From Bacteroidota bacterium (GTDB lineage Bacteria > Bacteroidota > Bacteroidia > Bacteroidales > JAAYUG01): a stretch of 7,296 nt of DNA. Positions 6,286-7,296 of this stretch are shown here, in pieces; position 1 is the stretch's first letter; every line of letters begins with the position of its first letter. The stretch is taken from NCBI GenBank assembly GCA_021812865.1, contig JAKAMP010000130.1:1-7296 (forward strand), given 5' to 3'. The translations under genes and the position numbers were made by a program. A model generated the notes under the pieces. It was not told the DNA's origin. It was given only the letters and a program-made list of their open reading frames with translations, and did not search any database.

Positions 6286-6456
6286 ATGCGTATAAAACCT
6301 GATATTCTGAGCAATAATGAAGCTCGAAGCCATATAATCAACTTTAGTCAAAAAGATGGGGAAATCAACCATGAAATTAGGGCTTATCGTGTAAAACGAG
6401 ATATTTTCCCTGAAATTCAAAAGTGGAATAATATCTTTGTAGGTTTGCAATATTAG
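6286..6456 (+). CDS. Possible small protein, 56 residues, unrecognised
   Basis: An ATG at 6286 opens a 56-codon frame ending in TAG at 6454-6456. The product is polar and charged (for example RAYRVKRDIFPEIQKWNNIF at 32-51), without a signal peptide, membrane segment or cysteine. The amino-acid mix looks protein-like rather than low-complexity. The DNA is visibly more AT-rich than the surrounding genes, so it could be a transferred or decayed gene fragment. There is no clear ribosome site; the frame is open back to 6256 without another ATG. An opposing frame on the - strand (6268-6450) covers the same stretch and looks less protein-like. I recognise no family, and it may be chance. Confidence 0.25.
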   Translation: MRIKPDILSNNEARSHIINFSQKDGEINHEIRAYRVKRDIFPEIQKWNNIFVGLQY

Positions 6457-6500
6457 TTAGATAGGAATTTTGATGATTTTTTTATACGGTTAGTTAGATA
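6453..6500 (+). repeat. Direct repeat TTAGTTAGATA x2
   Basis: The 11-mer occurs at 6453-6463, overlapping the stop of the possible small ORF, and again at 6490-6500. A related GTTAGATAAA lies at 6222-6231, on the other side of that ORF, and matches 6493-6502 over ten bases. Confidence 0.5.
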
Positions 6501-6784
6501 AAAGCGGGGTAAATAATCAGGCAGAAGAGAGGGATGACAAAATTTCTACCCAACCATCATTACGCAAAACAGGCGCCAGCATCCGCCTTGCGGGTAATTT
6601 TACTGCCTGCAGAACCTGTATTTGCACATTTCCTTCCCCGGAAAACATTCCTTTCATTTTTCCATTTTTCCAGCTTTCGCATCCTGGCGGGAATCCTATC
6701 GCGTGATTTCCCCGCTTTGCTTACTACACCTCACTTGAATCCATAAAAACATTACCATACTTTCCACACGTAAGAAGAAAGCAT

Positions 6785-7296
6785 ATGAAAACGATAGCCC
6801 GATCAAACTCCGGAAAACTTTTCAATGACATGCCCGGTCATGAAAAACCAGCCGGTTTGGTTCCATACAGGATCATTTTTATGCTTCTGTTTATACTGGC
6901 AGTATTGTCAGGAAGACAAACGTATGCCCAGCAGGGTGTCGGTATCAGTGAAACCACCATCACTCCCGATGCTTCTTCCATTCTCGAGTTGCGGTCCATC
7001 GCAAGGGGATTCCTCGTCCCCAGAATGACCACGGCACAGCGAACAGCCATTGCATCGCCTGCCCAGGGACTGCTGGTGTATGATACTGACCTTAAAACCT
7101 TCTGGTATTACCAGGTAAGCTGGAGAATGATCATTTCCAATATACTGTTCGACTGGCTCGATTCACGAATCACCAACGATTCCGCACGCCTCGAACAACG
7201 ATCCGCCTGGTTCGATACACGCATCACTAGCGATTCGGCTAACCTGGTTTTCATTAAAAACGGGCTTGATTCACGCATTACCAACGACTCCTTAGC
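6785..7296 (+). CDS. Exported repeat-containing surface protein, N-terminal part (runs off the window)
   Basis: The frame from the ATG at 6785 stays open to the window edge, giving 170 residues. An A/G-rich stretch (AAGAAGAAAG) precedes the ATG. The long n-region is followed by a hydrophobic core at about 30-42 (IIFMLLFILAVLS) and a likely signal peptidase site TYA|QQ after residue 48. ATGs at 6830 or 6881 would shorten the leader. Residues 51-113 carry the segment 'GVGI', 'PDASSILELRS', 'RGFLVPRMTTAQR', 'GLLVYDTD' and 'FWYY', found at the N-terminus of many Bacteroidota surface and tail-fibre-like proteins. From residue 125 an exact 18-residue repeat begins: LDSRITNDSARL (125), FDTRITSDSANL (143), LDSRITNDS (161), spaced 54 bases each time. 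I infer a helical, possibly trimeric stalk. The C-terminus is missing, so a T9SS sorting domain cannot be checked. Confidence 0.8.
   Translation, partial: MKTIARSNSGKLFNDMPGHEKPAGLVPYRIIFMLLFILAVLSGRQTYAQQGVGISETTITPDASSILELRSIARGFLVPRMTTAQRTAIASPAQGLLVYDTDLKTFWYYQVSWRMIISNILFDWLDSRITNDSARLEQRSAWFDTRITSDSANLVFIKNGLDSRITNDSL

Larger units (their letters stand above)
5620..6784. other. Long region without a convincing gene between recO and the terminal surface-protein gene
   Basis: Three compositional zones are visible. Positions 5620 to about 6080 are a mosaic of short direct repeats, small inverted repeats and a GC-palindrome array. About 6080-6510 is AT-rich with one possible small ORF (6286-6456). 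About 6510-6784 returns to mixed composition, with only a CATTTTTC duplication at 6655-6670. An open frame at 6534-6746 (70 codons) has no recognisable domain and a proline/histidine/phenylalanine-rich composition, so I do not call it. An open frame on the - strand across 5698-6081 owes its length to the repeat array and reads as low-complexity Gly/Arg/Trp/Ser. Confidence 0.6.

Noticed and set aside
5621..6289. GGCGTTATGC at 5621-5630 and 6280-6289 as integron attC-like core sites bounding a cassette
   Set aside because: The GTTATGC end resembles an attC core, but neither copy has the complementary partner sequence or the 60-140 base imperfect palindrome that attC requires. One shared 10-mer within 1.2 kb is expected by chance, and no integrase is visible.
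6432..6439. TATCTTTG, an exact match to the Bacteroidota -7 consensus
   Set aside because: It lies inside the possible small ORF, has no TTG/TTTG at the expected upstream distance, and the next credible gene starts about 350 bases away.
6534..6746. A 70-codon + strand frame before the terminal gene
   Set aside because: The composition is unlike a typical protein (clusters of Phe, His and Pro), no motif is present, and the region contains a CATTTTTC duplication typical of non-coding DNA.

Overview
The window looks like a piece of a Bacteroidota chromosome, probably Bacteroidales or a close relative. The evidence is a PorZ-type component of the type IX secretion system, a RecO without zinc-binding cysteines, start codons with no clear Shine-Dalgarno sequence, and a partial surface protein opening with the 'RGFLVPRMTTAQR' type of segment common in this phylum. 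All supported genes read on the + strand.

Layout. Positions 1-279 hold the C-terminal part of a universal stress protein, closed by a strong rho-independent terminator (302-332). Next come rdgB (house-cleaning NTP pyrophosphatase, 398-982) and, after an 83-base gap, porZ (1066-3378), a double beta-propeller protein of the T9SS attachment complex. A 386-base gap full of degenerate 7-8 bp repeats and one hairpin precedes an uncharacterised P-loop ATPase (3765-4862). RecO (4909-5619) follows 46 bases later, so the two could share a transcript.

From 5620 to 6784 there is no convincing gene. The left half is a mosaic of short tandem repeats, including a 36-bp-period array of GC-rich palindromes separated by AGACCAGN octamers. 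The middle (about 6080-6510) is AT-rich, with one possible 56-codon ORF and three GTTAGATA words. The last gene (6785 to the edge) is the N-terminal part of an exported protein that enters an 18-residue repeat and runs out of the window.

How it fits together. rdgB and recO are housekeeping genes for nucleotide-pool hygiene and recombinational repair. PorZ belongs to envelope protein export. The terminal gene encodes an exported protein that may be surface displayed; its C-terminus, where a T9SS signal would lie, is outside the window. I see no CRISPR array, transposase, phage gene or recognisable defence operon. The most unusual material is the intergenic repeat mosaic: the two large gaps share an exact 18-mer and two 10-mers at identical spacing, flanking the ATPase-recO pair in direct orientation.
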